This document shows positions 1-9,383 of a stretch of DNA of 48,924 bases, in pieces. A program made the position numbers and the translations under genes. Source of the DNA: Nemertoderma westbladi (taxonomy: Eukaryota; Xenacoelomorpha; Nemertodermatida; Nemertodermatidae); NCBI GenBank assembly GCA_032718475.1, contig JAUCBJ010001528.1:1-48924 (forward strand). Direction: 5' to 3'. The notes beneath the pieces were generated by a model. The model was not told where the DNA came from. It ran no database searches and saw only the letters and a program-made list of their open reading frames with translations. Position 1 is the stretch's first letter. Each line of letters opens with the position of its first letter.

Positions 1-35
1 GTTTGTGCTGTAATTACATATATTATTATTATTAT

Positions 36-160
36 TGAATTCACATCTCTCAACCCGGGTTAAATCCTCGCAATCCTCGCTTTATTTGAAGGGACGAATG
101 CTTTGAAGGGACCAGCCGTAGACTGGACGCGATCTCTGCCTTGCATCCTTAAGTGGTAGC
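36..160 (+). repeat. tRNA-derived SINE copy, 3' part
   Basis: This stretch matches the SINE at about 6975-7108. Both share the words gaattcacatctct, acgaatgctttgaagggac and gcg(c)atctctgcc in the same order and spacing. The tRNA-like A box is missing or lies before the window start, so this is a partial copy. It is non-coding. Confidence 0.6.
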
Positions 161-309
161 TAAATGAGTATTGGAGTTTCCTCTGGGGAGTATAGTTCTG
201 GGGGGACCGCACTGGAAATAAGTCGATAGACTTTGTGCGTAATCCCTGACCTAACGGCCGAGAAAATCTACCCTTTTACTTTTTTCAATGCTGCTGACCT
301 GAGAGTGTA

Positions 310-334
310 CCCCCCCCCCCCCCCCCCCCCCCCC
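310..334 (+). repeat. Poly-C homopolymer tract
   Basis: An uninterrupted run of 25 C. Six other C or G runs of about 16-24 bases occur in this window, two of them in the arms of a foldback element (19620 and 20471). The true length may be unreliable because of sequencing or assembly. Confidence 0.9.
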
Positions 335-567
335 TTAAGGGAAATGGATCAATAGGTCCTACTTTTCAGCTGTAAATTTATTTCAAAAATAGAGGGTGCA
401 TCACCGCACTCTCTTAATGGTCCCTCATGACGATTTTTAAATGGCAATTACATAAAATCATCAATGGATGATACTGGACCATCATCATATTACCAACTAC
501 ACCCCACTCGCAAACCGTTTAATACTGGAAGAGTACGTAGGCCTAGCAGGTGGAATTATCCATTAAA

Positions 568-597
568 CTTTCATGGGAGTATAAACTCCCATGAAAG
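568..597. repeat. Short perfect hairpin
   Basis: A 13-base stem (568-580 and 585-597) encloses a four-base loop, ataa. It lies in a stretch without a recognisable gene between the poly-C tract and the gene ending at 783. A short reading frame across 464-670 has no recognisable homology and reads straight through the hairpin, so I do not call it a gene. Confidence 0.6.
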
Positions 598-782
598 GTT
601 CGATGATAATTCATTAAACGTAAAGGAGCCCACAGAGCTAAACCGGCCTAGCCGGCATTTATTTGTGTAATTAATAATAATGATTAATAATTATAATGAT
701 TTTAAATATAATGATATTTGGAGGAAAACTTAACAATAATAAATGTTTTATAATAGTTGGGTATCTGTAGTCTAAGTAATCA

Positions 783-1451
783 CTAAATGAGGTTTATGAT
801 GATCGTCATTAGAAGACACAAGATTGTCGCCTTGGTATCAGCTGCATCACTAGGAGCAGTCGTGGTCTCATCCATGGTGCTCGTATCAACCTCGTCACCC
901 CAATCGAAAGGAGGGCAAACCGTGTCGCAGCACTGTGTTTGGCATTCTTCTTCCTCGATGGTTAGATCCTCCGCGTAGTAGCTCCTGATCCCGTTGAAGA
1001 GCTCGGCCTTGCTCGAAGTAACGAGGTTTATGAGATCTTCTTGACCGGGATTGAATATCGACGCGCATCGATCCGCTGGGAGAGTCATGCAGATCGTCAA
1101 CCAGCTCTCATCTTCCGGCGCTTCTGTGGCGTTCCTGATGCACGCGTAGCCCAGCCACTCAAACATAGCCCAATAATCGACGCTGCGACCTCCCTCGACC
1201 AGCGACTCGTATGCGTGGAATCGCATATTTAGAACGCCGCATTCGTTGCAATCGTCAGAAATGTGAGGAGTGACGTCACCCCAGTTGGAAGTTATCAAAT
1301 CGTTAATCCTGGCCTGGTACAGATCTTGGAGCTCATCGTTGTCATGGAAGGTGAATGTGAAAGTAAATCCTTCCATACAACTGGTGCTAAAGGTAACAGC
1401 GACGGATAAGGCTATGTAAACGGACTGCTGTAGGATGTTATACTTTGCCAT
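783..1451 (-). CDS. Putative secreted, possibly GPI-anchored, cysteine-rich protein
   Basis: An open frame of 222 residues in one exon, starting at an ATG in good context (cccATGG). I do not recognise the family. The N-terminus has a hydrophobic stretch at about residues 10-25 (VYIALSVAVTF) that fits a signal peptide. The middle is acidic, with paired cysteines (CNEC near residue 70; CQTQCCDTVC near 170-180) suggesting a disulfide-bonded extracellular fold. A Thr/Ser/Asp-rich linker follows, then a C-terminal hydrophobic tail (ATILCLLMTIIINLI) with no basic residues after it, as in a GPI-attachment signal. There is a possible N-glycosylation site (NAT). Coding-like composition and higher GC than the flanks support a real gene. 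Additional upstream exons cannot be excluded. It could be a lineage-specific surface protein. Confidence 0.6.
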   Translation of the reverse strand: MAKYNILQQSVYIALSVAVTFSTSCMEGFTFTFTFHDNDELQDLYQARINDLITSNWGDVTPHISDDCNECGVLNMRFHAYESLVEGGRSVDYWAMFEWLGYACIRNATEAPEDESWLTICMTLPADRCASIFNPGQEDLINLVTSSKAELFNGIRSYYAEDLTIEEEECQTQCCDTVCPPFDWGDEVDTSTMDETTTAPSDAADTKATILCLLMTIIINLI

Positions 1452-2089
1452 GGGATCGATTACACCTTACTTGTGTAGAATATTACGGTATGTAATATTT
1501 CTAAAATTGAAAGCGATTTGACTTTGACAGGATATACTAACAATCAGCAATTTGTGCTTTAATTATTTATAATGTTATTATAATAGTAATAAAATTTGCC
1601 TCGACTGAGGTTGTCGTTATAATAATATAGGAAATATTATTTGTACAATAGAATAGAAGTGTAATCATATAATAGCAGATAGTTGAAGAAAGTGATCTCC
1701 ATCGCAAATTGGTCGAATTTGAAATAAAGTTTTGTTTATTGTTTTTGTTAGAAAACACTGATACTGTAACCTGCTCCTTTCCCTTAACTAATGTAGTAAT
1801 TTAAATTTAAACCCTGTAAGCACATATTTGATATTTACAGTCATATAGCGCCATTAACTCCGCAACATAAGTTTGAAAACTAAACAGAATAAATGGAAGA
1901 TAAATAATTAAACAGGGAAACTTTGAAAGTAGCTACTTTTGACTCACTACACAACCACAAGACATATCATTCAAATTTTTGGATGGCACATACTGTAGCC
2001 AAGAATAGTACGACGGCTTCATTTTGTAAAGAACAATGAACACATCTCCAACCAGACACTATATAGAATTGGAGATATCACATTCGGCC
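1452..2089. other. AT-rich intergenic stretch with dispersed-repeat motif
   Basis: I see no gene here. At about 1727-1785 it contains a dispersed word pair, gtttattgttttxgttagaaaa followed about 20 bases later by taacctgctcctttccc. The same pair recurs at about 26165-26230 and 28912-28970, and inverted at about 28535-28580. It is part of an interspersed element family of unknown class. Confidence 0.45.
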
Positions 2090-2345
2090 AGGAAGTAAAC
2101 ATTTGAACAGAGCCACCTCCGCTTTGCAGGACATTGCTTTCGCCATGAAGACAAGCCAACGCTCGAGCTTGTACTTTCGCGGCCTCATTGAGAAAATAAG
2201 CATGGTGGAAAGCCTATGACTTTCTTGAGACGCCTCCTAAAGGACACTGGCCTTGAAGATGCGGGTAATTTCGCGAAAGTCATGTCGGATAGAGAGTTGT
2301 GGCGGCGCAATTTTGTCAACAAGCCGGCATAGCATTTTTTATGCA
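2090..2345 (+). pseudogene. LINE (family B) reverse-transcriptase ORF, C-terminal remnant
   Basis: The plus strand encodes, with stops, a degraded C-terminus containing blocks such as LRFAGHCFRHEDKPTLELV and SDRELWRRNFVNKPA. The same blocks occur at 11330-11560 (+), 37690-37960 (-) and 45085-45300 (-). That identifies one non-LTR retrotransposon family, called family B here. This copy is 5'-truncated, as is usual for LINEs. It is followed by the shared tail word gcaatgcaacatgccg. Confidence 0.7.
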
Positions 2346-3988
2346 AACTGCAATGCAACATGCCGCTTTTGGATTGCGTTGAGGCAGCAGTAGAACCTGT
2401 GCTGCTACGAAGACTATATGACACTGCTGGCAGCTTTTACTGCAAAAGACAAGAGATCGTTATGGTACATGCACATGTACAGCTAGGATGATGCACGAGT
2501 TTGGCTTCATGCAATGCTTACTTAACAAAGGAGGCATTGTACAATCTCGGTAGAAACACCTCGTTGCCAAAACCCAGCACCACCATGCAGGTACGGTGGA
2601 TGTTCCTCGTGCTCCGCGCACTCTTATTTTAGAACTTACTTCAACCTGTGACTTGTTCTACAGCAGTATACTGCTGGTATGTTGGAGAAAAGAAAAAAAA
2701 CATTCCTGAATAGTTTGCTAAAAGACACTGGGGATACAAGAAACTCATCTTGATATTAAGATAAATTTTTTCTTTGAATGGCTCTCCGCAAACTGTGTGA
2801 AGGTGTTACACGCTTAATACGTTTTTTATTCATAAATTATTGAGGTCCTCAAAATTCTTTAATGCTGATGTACACAGCAGAAACTATTGATGACGTTTAT
2901 AAAATCACAAGGAAGCATTTCTTATTGCAACGATCTCTGGAGCTATGTTAAAAAATTTGAGAAATCCACTAAAAAAGAGTTCATTTATTATTTTAACTTT
3001 AATTTCTAAGAAATCAAGTATTTTTTTCTCGAGAAATTGAGTAATAAGATCCTAGTGTACATTGCGAAATTTAAAATCAATCTTTCAAAAATAGCACCAT
3101 TGAAATACTAAAATTGAATTAAACTTTTGTAAATAAACTCCACTGGGGAATTAACATTATATAGAAGTATTTTAATTAGTATTAAAATATGTAGAGAATT
3201 TAATATGTCCCACCTAACTGCATATATTGTCTCTAATATACCTATGTAGGCTGCCTGAGAAGCAACATTGTATCCTGTGGATATGGAGATATGGAGATGC
3301 TTGTACTACTATTTCTTAGTTGTTACCCCCCGTGGTGAAATATGCAAAGTTAACTCAATAAAGTTCGATCTTGGAGACTCAAACTCCATCCACATAGGCC
3401 TACAGTTGCGTTAGTGCATAGCTACTGTACGTCAAAGTGGGAAGGTACAGTAGCAATGAAGTATGTTTAACTAATTATGTATTATTGTCATCATTAAGAA
3501 CAGTAAGGTAAGGTTATCGTTGATGGTGAAGCGCGAAACATCCGAGGCTCCTATCTCCTGGCTCTTACAAGTTTGTGTTTTTCCCACCTCGGCGTAGTTT
3601 AAATCAGTTGCAACCCTTTAATATAGATACCAGACCTCATCCTGTAACAATGCAGTACCTATAGGCTGTACGCGTACAGTTTTGGACACAGGCCTAACAC
3701 TCTATAGAGAGCTAACAACGTCCCAAAGTACCCCTAGAGGAGGCCTGTGTCGCCCGAGAAAGACAGTCGATGGATGACCATCAAATTAAACCCCGTGGTG
3801 CCGGAATTCTAGATCTGCCTCGGCGGCATATGAACTTTATTTCATCTAGAAAAATAAAATCTAGAAAAATTGATATTTTCATGACATTATCTTTCAGTAT
3901 TTCCATATGCACAACAAATTTGCTACATGTAATATTAAATCAACTGAATAAAATTGCCTATAATATTTGGCACTGGGTGCTAGCTAAC
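2346..3988. other. AT-rich region downstream of the cytokine receptor exons
   Basis: If the class I cytokine receptor is intact, its next exon (second half of the second receptor domain, with a WSXWS-like motif) should lie here on the minus strand. I looked for two Trp codons in WSXWS spacing in reverse complement and for phase-0 acceptors followed by an open frame, and found none. The remainder is AT-rich DNA with LINE debris at its lower end. Confidence 0.4.
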
Positions 3989-4170
3989 CTCTGAGGCATT
4001 GTTGGGAACCTGTACCAAATTGATGCCATCATTGGATGGTTGCGCCAATCGCACCTGGTACTTTAGCGGTATATCGTAGCTGGTGTACCCGGTTGGAGGT
4101 TTCCATGACAACGCAGCGACATCGTTGCCGACAAGGAGAACTTCTAACGCAGATGGGGCTTCAGTGTAAT
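3989..4170 (-). CDS. Putative class I cytokine receptor, exon 4 (first half of FnIII domain D2)
   Basis: The exon runs from acceptor (cttatag before 4170) to a gttagc donor after 3989. It enters in phase 1 (T|AT) and leaves in phase 0. It encodes about 60 residues beginning YYTEAPSALEVLL, with LSWKPP at residues 20-25 and LKYQVRLA near residue 38. A leading Pro, then Val/Leu-Ser-Trp, then Leu-x-Tyr-x-Val-Arg is the pattern of the membrane-proximal fibronectin type III domain in class I cytokine receptors. These receptors usually split each half-domain pair across exons, and this exon holds only the first half. The partner exon was not found at lower coordinates, so the gene is partial here. 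Confidence 0.6.
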
Positions 4171-4289
4171 CTATAAGCACCGAATGGCGTCTATTTAGAT
4201 GCAAGTATGTATGTTCTAGAACATCGTTTTGGAACTTTTGTAATTTATAATGGAGTTTTAGCAAATTTTTTTAATACCAAGTACCGTGA

Positions 4290-4600
4290 CACTATATGTC
4301 CTGGAATATAGTGTCGCTGTTCAGGTACCTGCTCCTCCCCTCCCCTCCCCCAAAATATTTCTACAAATCTTAATGAGATTACATGAAAATTGAAACAGAA
4401 AGAGTTTCACCTCCCTGCTCCTTAGTGGGTGAGCCAAAAGTTTTATTTTCGCTTTCAATCTTTAGCTACAAGCGTTTAATAAAAGGTGTCTCCGGTGATA
4501 TTTAAGCGAGTTACACCGCTGATATTCTTTATACTTATAGTTTTTTGTTGATTCTGTTAGAAAGCTGGCCGTGCAAGGTAACAACACATGTGTATATGTA
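4290..4600. repeat. Dispersed repeat related to the foldback-element arms
   Basis: Words shared with other loci: gacactatat...atatagtgtc and tttctacaaatctt also occur in the arms of the 19590-20540 foldback element. The block gttacaccgc...tagaaagctggxcxtgcaagg recurs at about 8699-8766. A (TGTGTATATGTAA)n microsatellite follows at about 4590-4640. It sits in the intron between cytokine-receptor exons 3 and 4. Confidence 0.5.
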
Positions 4601-4768
4601 ATGTGTATGTAATGTGTATATGTAATGTGTATATGTAAAACAATCTGAATTTTGTTTAAAAATAGCTGAGATTTATGTTAAAAAAAACTGTTAACTTCTG
4701 TACACCAATAGGGGAGATAAAACAGTGTGAAATTCCTGATATATGATAGAATAAAATAATTGACTTAC

Positions 4769-4947
4769 ACATTCTTCGGGGTTGGTAGAAGATAAACCCA
4801 CGAGTGGTTCCCTCGGAGTTAATGGCCTCAACGCAGATGGTGTTAGTTGTAATACAGCTGAACCCCTCGGAGCCGATGATGCAATTAAACTCAACCTGAT
4901 TGATGGTCCCGTTCACTAAAGTGCAATCTATCGAGTCGTACATGTAT
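4769..4947 (-). CDS. Putative class I cytokine receptor, exon 3 (second half of D1)
   Basis: The exon is bounded by acceptor ...ttccttacag (before 4947) and donor gtaagt (after 4769). The joined codon AG|A completes Arg from exon 2, and it leaves in phase 1. It encodes about 60 residues starting YMYDSIDCTLVNG, with six cysteines (IDC, FNC, FSC, TIC, and RRMC at the end). Paired Cys in this half-domain, with hydrophobic alternation (FSCITTNTICVEAINSEG), fits the second disulfide of an N-terminal cytokine-receptor homology domain. The reading frame is open across all three visible junctions, which supports real exons. Confidence 0.62.
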
Positions 4948-5560
4948 CTGTAAGGAATAATTAAACATATTATGTTATAAGAATAAAAATAATAATTTTT
5001 ATCTAACAGGAAAATCACTAAATTAATCATTTTACTTACTAAATATATTAATTCTAACTAAAATCTATAAATTATCACTTTTGTAATTATCACATTTACT
5101 TTTGTCTTAGAAAGATAAGGTGGCGGAAAAAAAATTAATACATCACTGTTTAACAGACTGTACTGTAATAATTATCACTGATTTATCATTATCACTAATT
5201 ATAGTGTTTGTCTATGGTAGATTGTATTTTACATGGTTTTTGTGTCCGTTTTAAAAGAGAAATTAAATTTTTTAAGTTGAACGAAAATGTAAGTTGGGAA
5301 AATTGCAATTATTGTTTTTAGTGCCGGTAGCACTAATAACGTTTGTATCGTAGTTTTTTTTATAAGACTAGTTTCGTAGTTTCGCTCTTGTAAAGAACTC
5401 TAACCAAACCATTATTATACAATAATACAGTGGGATGAATGCTATTACGTGATTAATAAGGTAACGCTGTATGCAGGCAGGCCCTAAAACAGTGGTTCAG
5501 AGCTTATCAGCTGTTGTTGATCAACTGGCGGTATTGCTTAGCAACGCTATAAACACTAAC

Positions 5561-5675
5561 CTGTTGGCAGTAGTGCAGACATATTCAACTCCCTCCTGCA
5601 CTGGCCACGTACAAGTTGTATGTTTGTATGTGTTCACAGACTCACAGGTGATGTTGGGTTCTAACGGTTTCGAAC
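5561..5675 (-). CDS. Putative class I cytokine receptor, exon 2 (first half of D1)
   Basis: The exon runs from acceptor ttttgtcag to donor gttagtg and is in frame with exons 1 and 3. It encodes GSKPLEPNITCESVNTYKHT followed by TCTWPVQEGVEYVCTTAN. Two Cys separated by about ten residues with the second in C-x-W (CTW) is the hallmark of the first domain of class I cytokine receptors. There is a potential N-glycosylation site (NIT). Confidence 0.65.
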
Positions 5676-6191
5676 CTGACAAAATGTAAAATATGTAATG
5701 TTGACAATGTTTATTTACAAATTAAGTGCGAATTTCTAGTTCTGATGCTTCATCTATTAATAAAAGTGAATATAATGTATGGATAATATTTGTTTATAAA
5801 ATATTTGAAATTATACCAAAAATGAATGTCGCATGTATTAAAATTAAAAGCGTTTTTCATAAAATTTATTTCATTGGCAGTTCATTGGCCGTTTCGTAGG
5901 CCTAATGTAAAAAGTTTGGAGTGAAAACGCTGTTGTACACATTGTAGGGACTACTGCATATACAGTTCATTGGTTTAAAAATCCGTTAGGCCTGTTGTAC
6001 CGTGTTTTGACGTTTATTTTCCCATTTTCACTACTTTTACTGTGTAACAATTCGTTACTCAGATAAGCATGATTTGTAAAGCTGGAGTTTACTCACATAG
6101 TATCAGTATGTAAATAGTTATTGCCAATAATGATGTTTGCATCTCTACTATAATATTGAAGCTGTAATTATTAGCTTTCACTATTTCTCAC

Positions 6192-6252
6192 CTTGACAGA
6201 TGGATACCCCAACTGTTGCAATGATGTAACATATATTCAGATAAAATCCCAT
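6192..6252 (-). CDS. Putative class I cytokine receptor, exon 1 (signal peptide)
   Basis: A short first coding exon. The ATG at 6252 is followed by MGFYLNICYIIATVGVSICQ and a GTGAG donor in phase 1. The 20 residues form a typical signal peptide: a hydrophobic core and small residues near the exon end. Gene-level reading: four exons (6252 to 3989) give about 180 residues made of signal peptide, complete D1 and half of D2. The exon boundaries split each receptor domain in two, as in vertebrate class I cytokine receptor genes. Whether the protein is a transmembrane receptor or a soluble subunit (EBI3/CRLF-like) cannot be seen, because later exons are absent or unrecognised. Confidence 0.6.
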
Positions 6253-6974
6253 TGTATTATTTTACTGATTTGATGTGGATATCCTGAACTATACAAAAAA
6301 GAAAATATATTAGCAGTCTTATTTGTGGAAAAAATATTAATTGTGATATCGGTACTTCTAATAAAAGCAATATCAAAACAAGGATAAGGATTACTGTAGC
6401 TCATCTTACCTGGTTTGTGTAGGTTCTCACAAATACGGATAATTGCTGCAAAAGTTGATGCAGTATTTTTAAAATATCTTTGAATTAAATGAGTGAGGTT
6501 GTTAGTTTTTTAGTGTTTTATAGTTTTTGTTAAAACAGCCAATGGGTAGAATTGATGATTGAAATACCACCTCTATTTATTAGACAGTTGGCCAATGATT
6601 GTGATTCGCTAATTGGGTGAATCTATTTCATTTTACTGAATTTCCATTTGCTCTTCTTAGAATAGAAAGAAAATTTTGATTAATATTTAAAGATTACACA
6701 AAGAGAGTTTGCATAGTGAACTGATAGATCTCTCGGCGCCAATTTTTAAATAAAAATGTAAGAAATCTGTATTGATAAAGATACACTTTATTGGTTGCCT
6801 AAATATAATATAAAGATACATTATGGATGTCGAAAATAGCCTTAAATATCGTACAGTGTCTGCCTAAAAAAATCAGACCAGTCACTTGCCTAATAAAGTT
6901 CCATGATTCACAAACTTTTCATACAAAATAAATTATAGTCTTCAAACATGCCTTTATTGATAATAGATAATGAA
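6253..6974. promoter_or_regulatory. Upstream region of the putative cytokine receptor
   Basis: AT-rich and without an open frame. It should hold the promoter and 5' UTR of the minus-strand receptor gene. I see no convincing TATA box or named transcription-factor site. Confidence 0.3.
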
Positions 6975-7108
6975 GTCCCACCTTGGTGTAGTGGTTGCAT
7001 TGAATTCACATCTCTCCAGAGGTCGTGAGTTCGATCCCTGCTTGTGGGCAAGTGCAGTTTTATGTTAGGCACGAATGCTTTAAAGGGACTAGCCAGGGCG
7101 CATCTCTG
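6975..7108 (+). repeat. tRNA-derived SINE
   Basis: The head resembles a tRNA gene. It has an A box (ttggtgtagtggttg, about 6984-6998) and a B box (gagttcgatccc, about 7027-7038), the internal RNA polymerase III promoter. No complete cloverleaf or discriminator is evident, and the tRNA-unrelated tail (cacgaatgctttaaaggga) matches the copy at 36-160. It is therefore a SINE, not a functional tRNA. A 15-bp minisatellite begins directly at its 3' end. Confidence 0.7.
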
Positions 7109-8564
7109 CCTGCTCCTTTCATCCCTGCTCCTTTCTTATCTGCTCCTTTCTTCTCTGCTCCTTTCTTCCCTGCTCCTTTCTTCCCTACTCCTTTCTTCCC
7201 TGCTCCTTTCTTCCCTGCTCCTTTCTTCCCTGCTCCTTTCTTATCTGCTCCTTTCTTCTCTGCTCCTTTCTTCCCTGCTCCTTTCTTCCCTACTCCTTTC
7301 TTCCCTGCTCCTTTCTTCCCTGCTCCTTTCTTCCCTGCTCCTTTTTTCCCTGTCCCTTTCTTCCCTGCTCCTTTCTTCCCTGCTCCTTTCTTCCCTGCTC
7401 CTTTCTTCCCTGCTCCTTTCTTCCCTCCTCCTTTCTTCTCTGCTCCTTTCTTCCGTACTCCTTTCTTCCCTGCTCCTTTTTTCCCTGTCCCTTTCTTCCC
7501 TTCTCCATTCTGCCCTACTCCTTTCTTCCCTGCTCCTTTCTTCCCTGCTCCTTTCTTCCCTGCTCCTTTCTTCCCTGCTCCTTTCTTCTCTGCTCCTTTC
7601 TTCCGTACTCCCTTCTTCCCTGCTCCTTTTTTCCCTGTCCCTCTCTTCCCTGCTCCTTTCTTCCCTGCTCCTTTCTTCCCTACTCCTTTCTTCCCTGCTC
7701 CTTTCTTCCCTGCTCCTTTCTTCCCTGCTCCTTTATTCCTGCTCCTTTATTCCTGCTCTTTTCTTCCCTGCTCCTTTTTTCCCTGTCCCTTTCTTCCCTT
7801 CTCCATTCTGCCCTACTCCTTTCTTCCCTGCTCCTTTCTTCCCTGCTCCTTTCTTCCCTGCTCCTTTCTTCCCTGCTCCTTTCTTCTCTGCTCCTTTCTT
7901 CCGTACTCCTTTCTTCCCTGCTCCTTTTTTCCCTGTCCCTTTCTTCCCTCCTCCTTTCTTCCCTGCTCCTTTCTTCCCTACTCCTCTCTTCACTGCTCCT
8001 TTCTTCCCTGCTCCTTTATTCCTGCTCCTTCATTCCTGCTCCTTTCTTCCCTGATCCTTTCTTCCCTGCTCCTTTCTTCCCTGCTCCTTTCTTCCCTGCT
8101 CCTTTCTTCCCTGCTTCTTTCTTCCGTGCTCCTTTCTTCCCTGCTCCTTTCTTCCCTGCTCCTTTCTTCCATGCTCCTTTCTCCCCCCTGCTCTTTTCTT
8201 CCCTCCTCCTTTATTCCTGCTCCTTTATTCCTGCTCCTTTCTTCCCTGCTCCTTTCTTCCCTGCTCCTTTCTTCCGTACTCCTTTCTTCCCTGCTCCTTT
8301 ATTCCTGCTCCTTTCTTCCCTGCTCCTTTCTTCCCTGCTCCTTTCTTCCCTGCTCCTTTCTTCCCTGCTCCATTCTTCACTGCTCCTTTCTTCCCTGCTC
8401 CATTCTTCCCTGCTCCTTTCTTCCCTGCTCCTTTCTTCCATGCTCCTTTATCCCCCTTGCTTTTTTCTTCCCTGCTCCTTTCTTCCCTGCTCCTTTCTTC
8501 CCTGCTCCATTCTTCACTGCTCCTTTCTTCCGTGCTCTTTTCTTCCCTGCTCCTTTCTTCCCTT
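7109..8564 (+). repeat. 15-bp polypyrimidine minisatellite (~97 copies)
   Basis: Tandem copies of ctgctcctttcttcc with point variants (tactcc, gtccct, ttctcc) and some 14-bp or shortened units (ttattcctgctcc). The plus strand is almost purely C/T for about 1.45 kb. A 15-bp period keeps all frames open for long stretches and so yields long repetitive reading frames on both strands. These have no start context and no non-repeat domain, and I treat them as artefacts. Mirror-like polypyrimidine DNA of this kind can adopt triplex (H-DNA) structure. Confidence 0.95.
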
Positions 8565-8584
8565 TAAATAAATACTAAATAGCC

Positions 8585-8849
8585 CAGCTCGGTCTTTTAC
8601 ACCATGTCTTGGAATAGAGTGTAGTAATTCAGTGACTTAGTCATTCTCAGTCAGTATTTTTATTTTCTCTTTCATTCAATCCGTCTATATTTCACCAGTT
8701 ACACCGCAGTTATTAGTCAGCCATATAGAGATTTGTTGGTGCCAATAGAAAGCTGGTCATGCAAGGATTCCAAATTATGTATAACAAATAAAAATATGTA
8801 TAATTTATTATTGGGTGAATGAGTGATTTCATATACTTATACCCTTTGT
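8585..8849. other. Gene-free stretch with dispersed repeat
   Basis: No gene. The segment 8600-8766 shares blocks (gttacaccgcagttatt, tagaaagctggtcatgcaagg) with about 4510-4580, so both are copies of an uncharacterised interspersed repeat. Confidence 0.45.
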
Positions 8850-9090
8850 TGGGCTGTGGATTTACAAAGTCGGCAATGATGTCCAGGTGGGATCGAACTC
8901 CGGGTTTACCCTCTAACCATTCAGCTACCGGCTCAGGTAAAAGATAGACCTGGAAATACTATCTGATACCTACCTTGTATGTCCGCAATTTACCTCCTCA
9001 TGGCCTCCCATCTGCCAATACCATCATATGCTTCCACTGTGGTCAACCCTATCGTACTTGGCCGTCTTTAACCACTCGCTACAATGAAAG
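8850..9090 (-). repeat. tRNA-derived SINE (second family), minus orientation
   Basis: Read on the minus strand this matches 10815-11065 over about 240 bp (shared ttacaaagtcggcaatga, gtccgcaatttacctcctc, gtacttggccgtctt). The minus strand carries a B-box-like word, gagttcgatcccacctgg. The two copies lie in opposite orientation and bracket the LINE fragment between them. Confidence 0.65.
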
Positions 9091-9372
9091 GGTAGTGTAT
9101 ATTAACCATGAACCATCACGGCCACTATTATTAATTAAACGCTCTAGCTACTAATTTAGGTAGGACAGTTACACCCATAGAGAAATGCGACCGGGTTATA
9201 ATAATATGAAACCATTCATTCACCCAAAACTCAAATATTAAATTATAAAAAATAAGCCGGTGGCATTTCTCTATGGGTGTAACTTTCCTGCCTAAATTAG
9301 TAGCTAGAGTGTATAATTAATCATAGTGGCCATGATGGTTCATGGTTAATATACGCTACACTTTCATTGTAC
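9087..9372. repeat. Inverted repeat (~105-bp arms, ~60-bp spacer)
   Basis: Arms at about 9087-9190 and 9248-9372 are reverse complements with scattered mismatches (for example ttacacccatagagaaatgc against gcatttctctatgggtgtaa). The right arm runs into a (tac)n tract and the word ctaggtggagcgaactcggaca, which is also found in the hairpin at 41600-41683. It looks like a foldback or MITE-type element. Confidence 0.7.
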
Positions 9373-9383
9373 TACTACTACTA

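Noticed and set aside
3240-3420. Possible WSXWS motif on the minus strand (reads WMEFESP or WSLSL)
   Set aside because: Spacing and residues do not match WSXWS, and no in-phase acceptor opens into it.
3770-3994. 74-codon plus-strand frame
   Set aside because: Overlaps a splice-supported minus-strand exon end only marginally, is AT-rich and shows no recognisable domain.
6975-7050. Functional tRNA gene
   Set aside because: A and B boxes are present but I could not fold a convincing acceptor stem or anticodon arm. A second copy with the same non-tRNA tail exists, so it is a SINE.
7025-8578. Reading frames of over 300-500 codons, Pro/Phe/Ala- or Leu/Ser-rich, across the 15-bp repeat
   Set aside because: The 15-bp period keeps all frames open. 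There is no unique domain, no splice sites and no start context, and the opposite strand is open as well.
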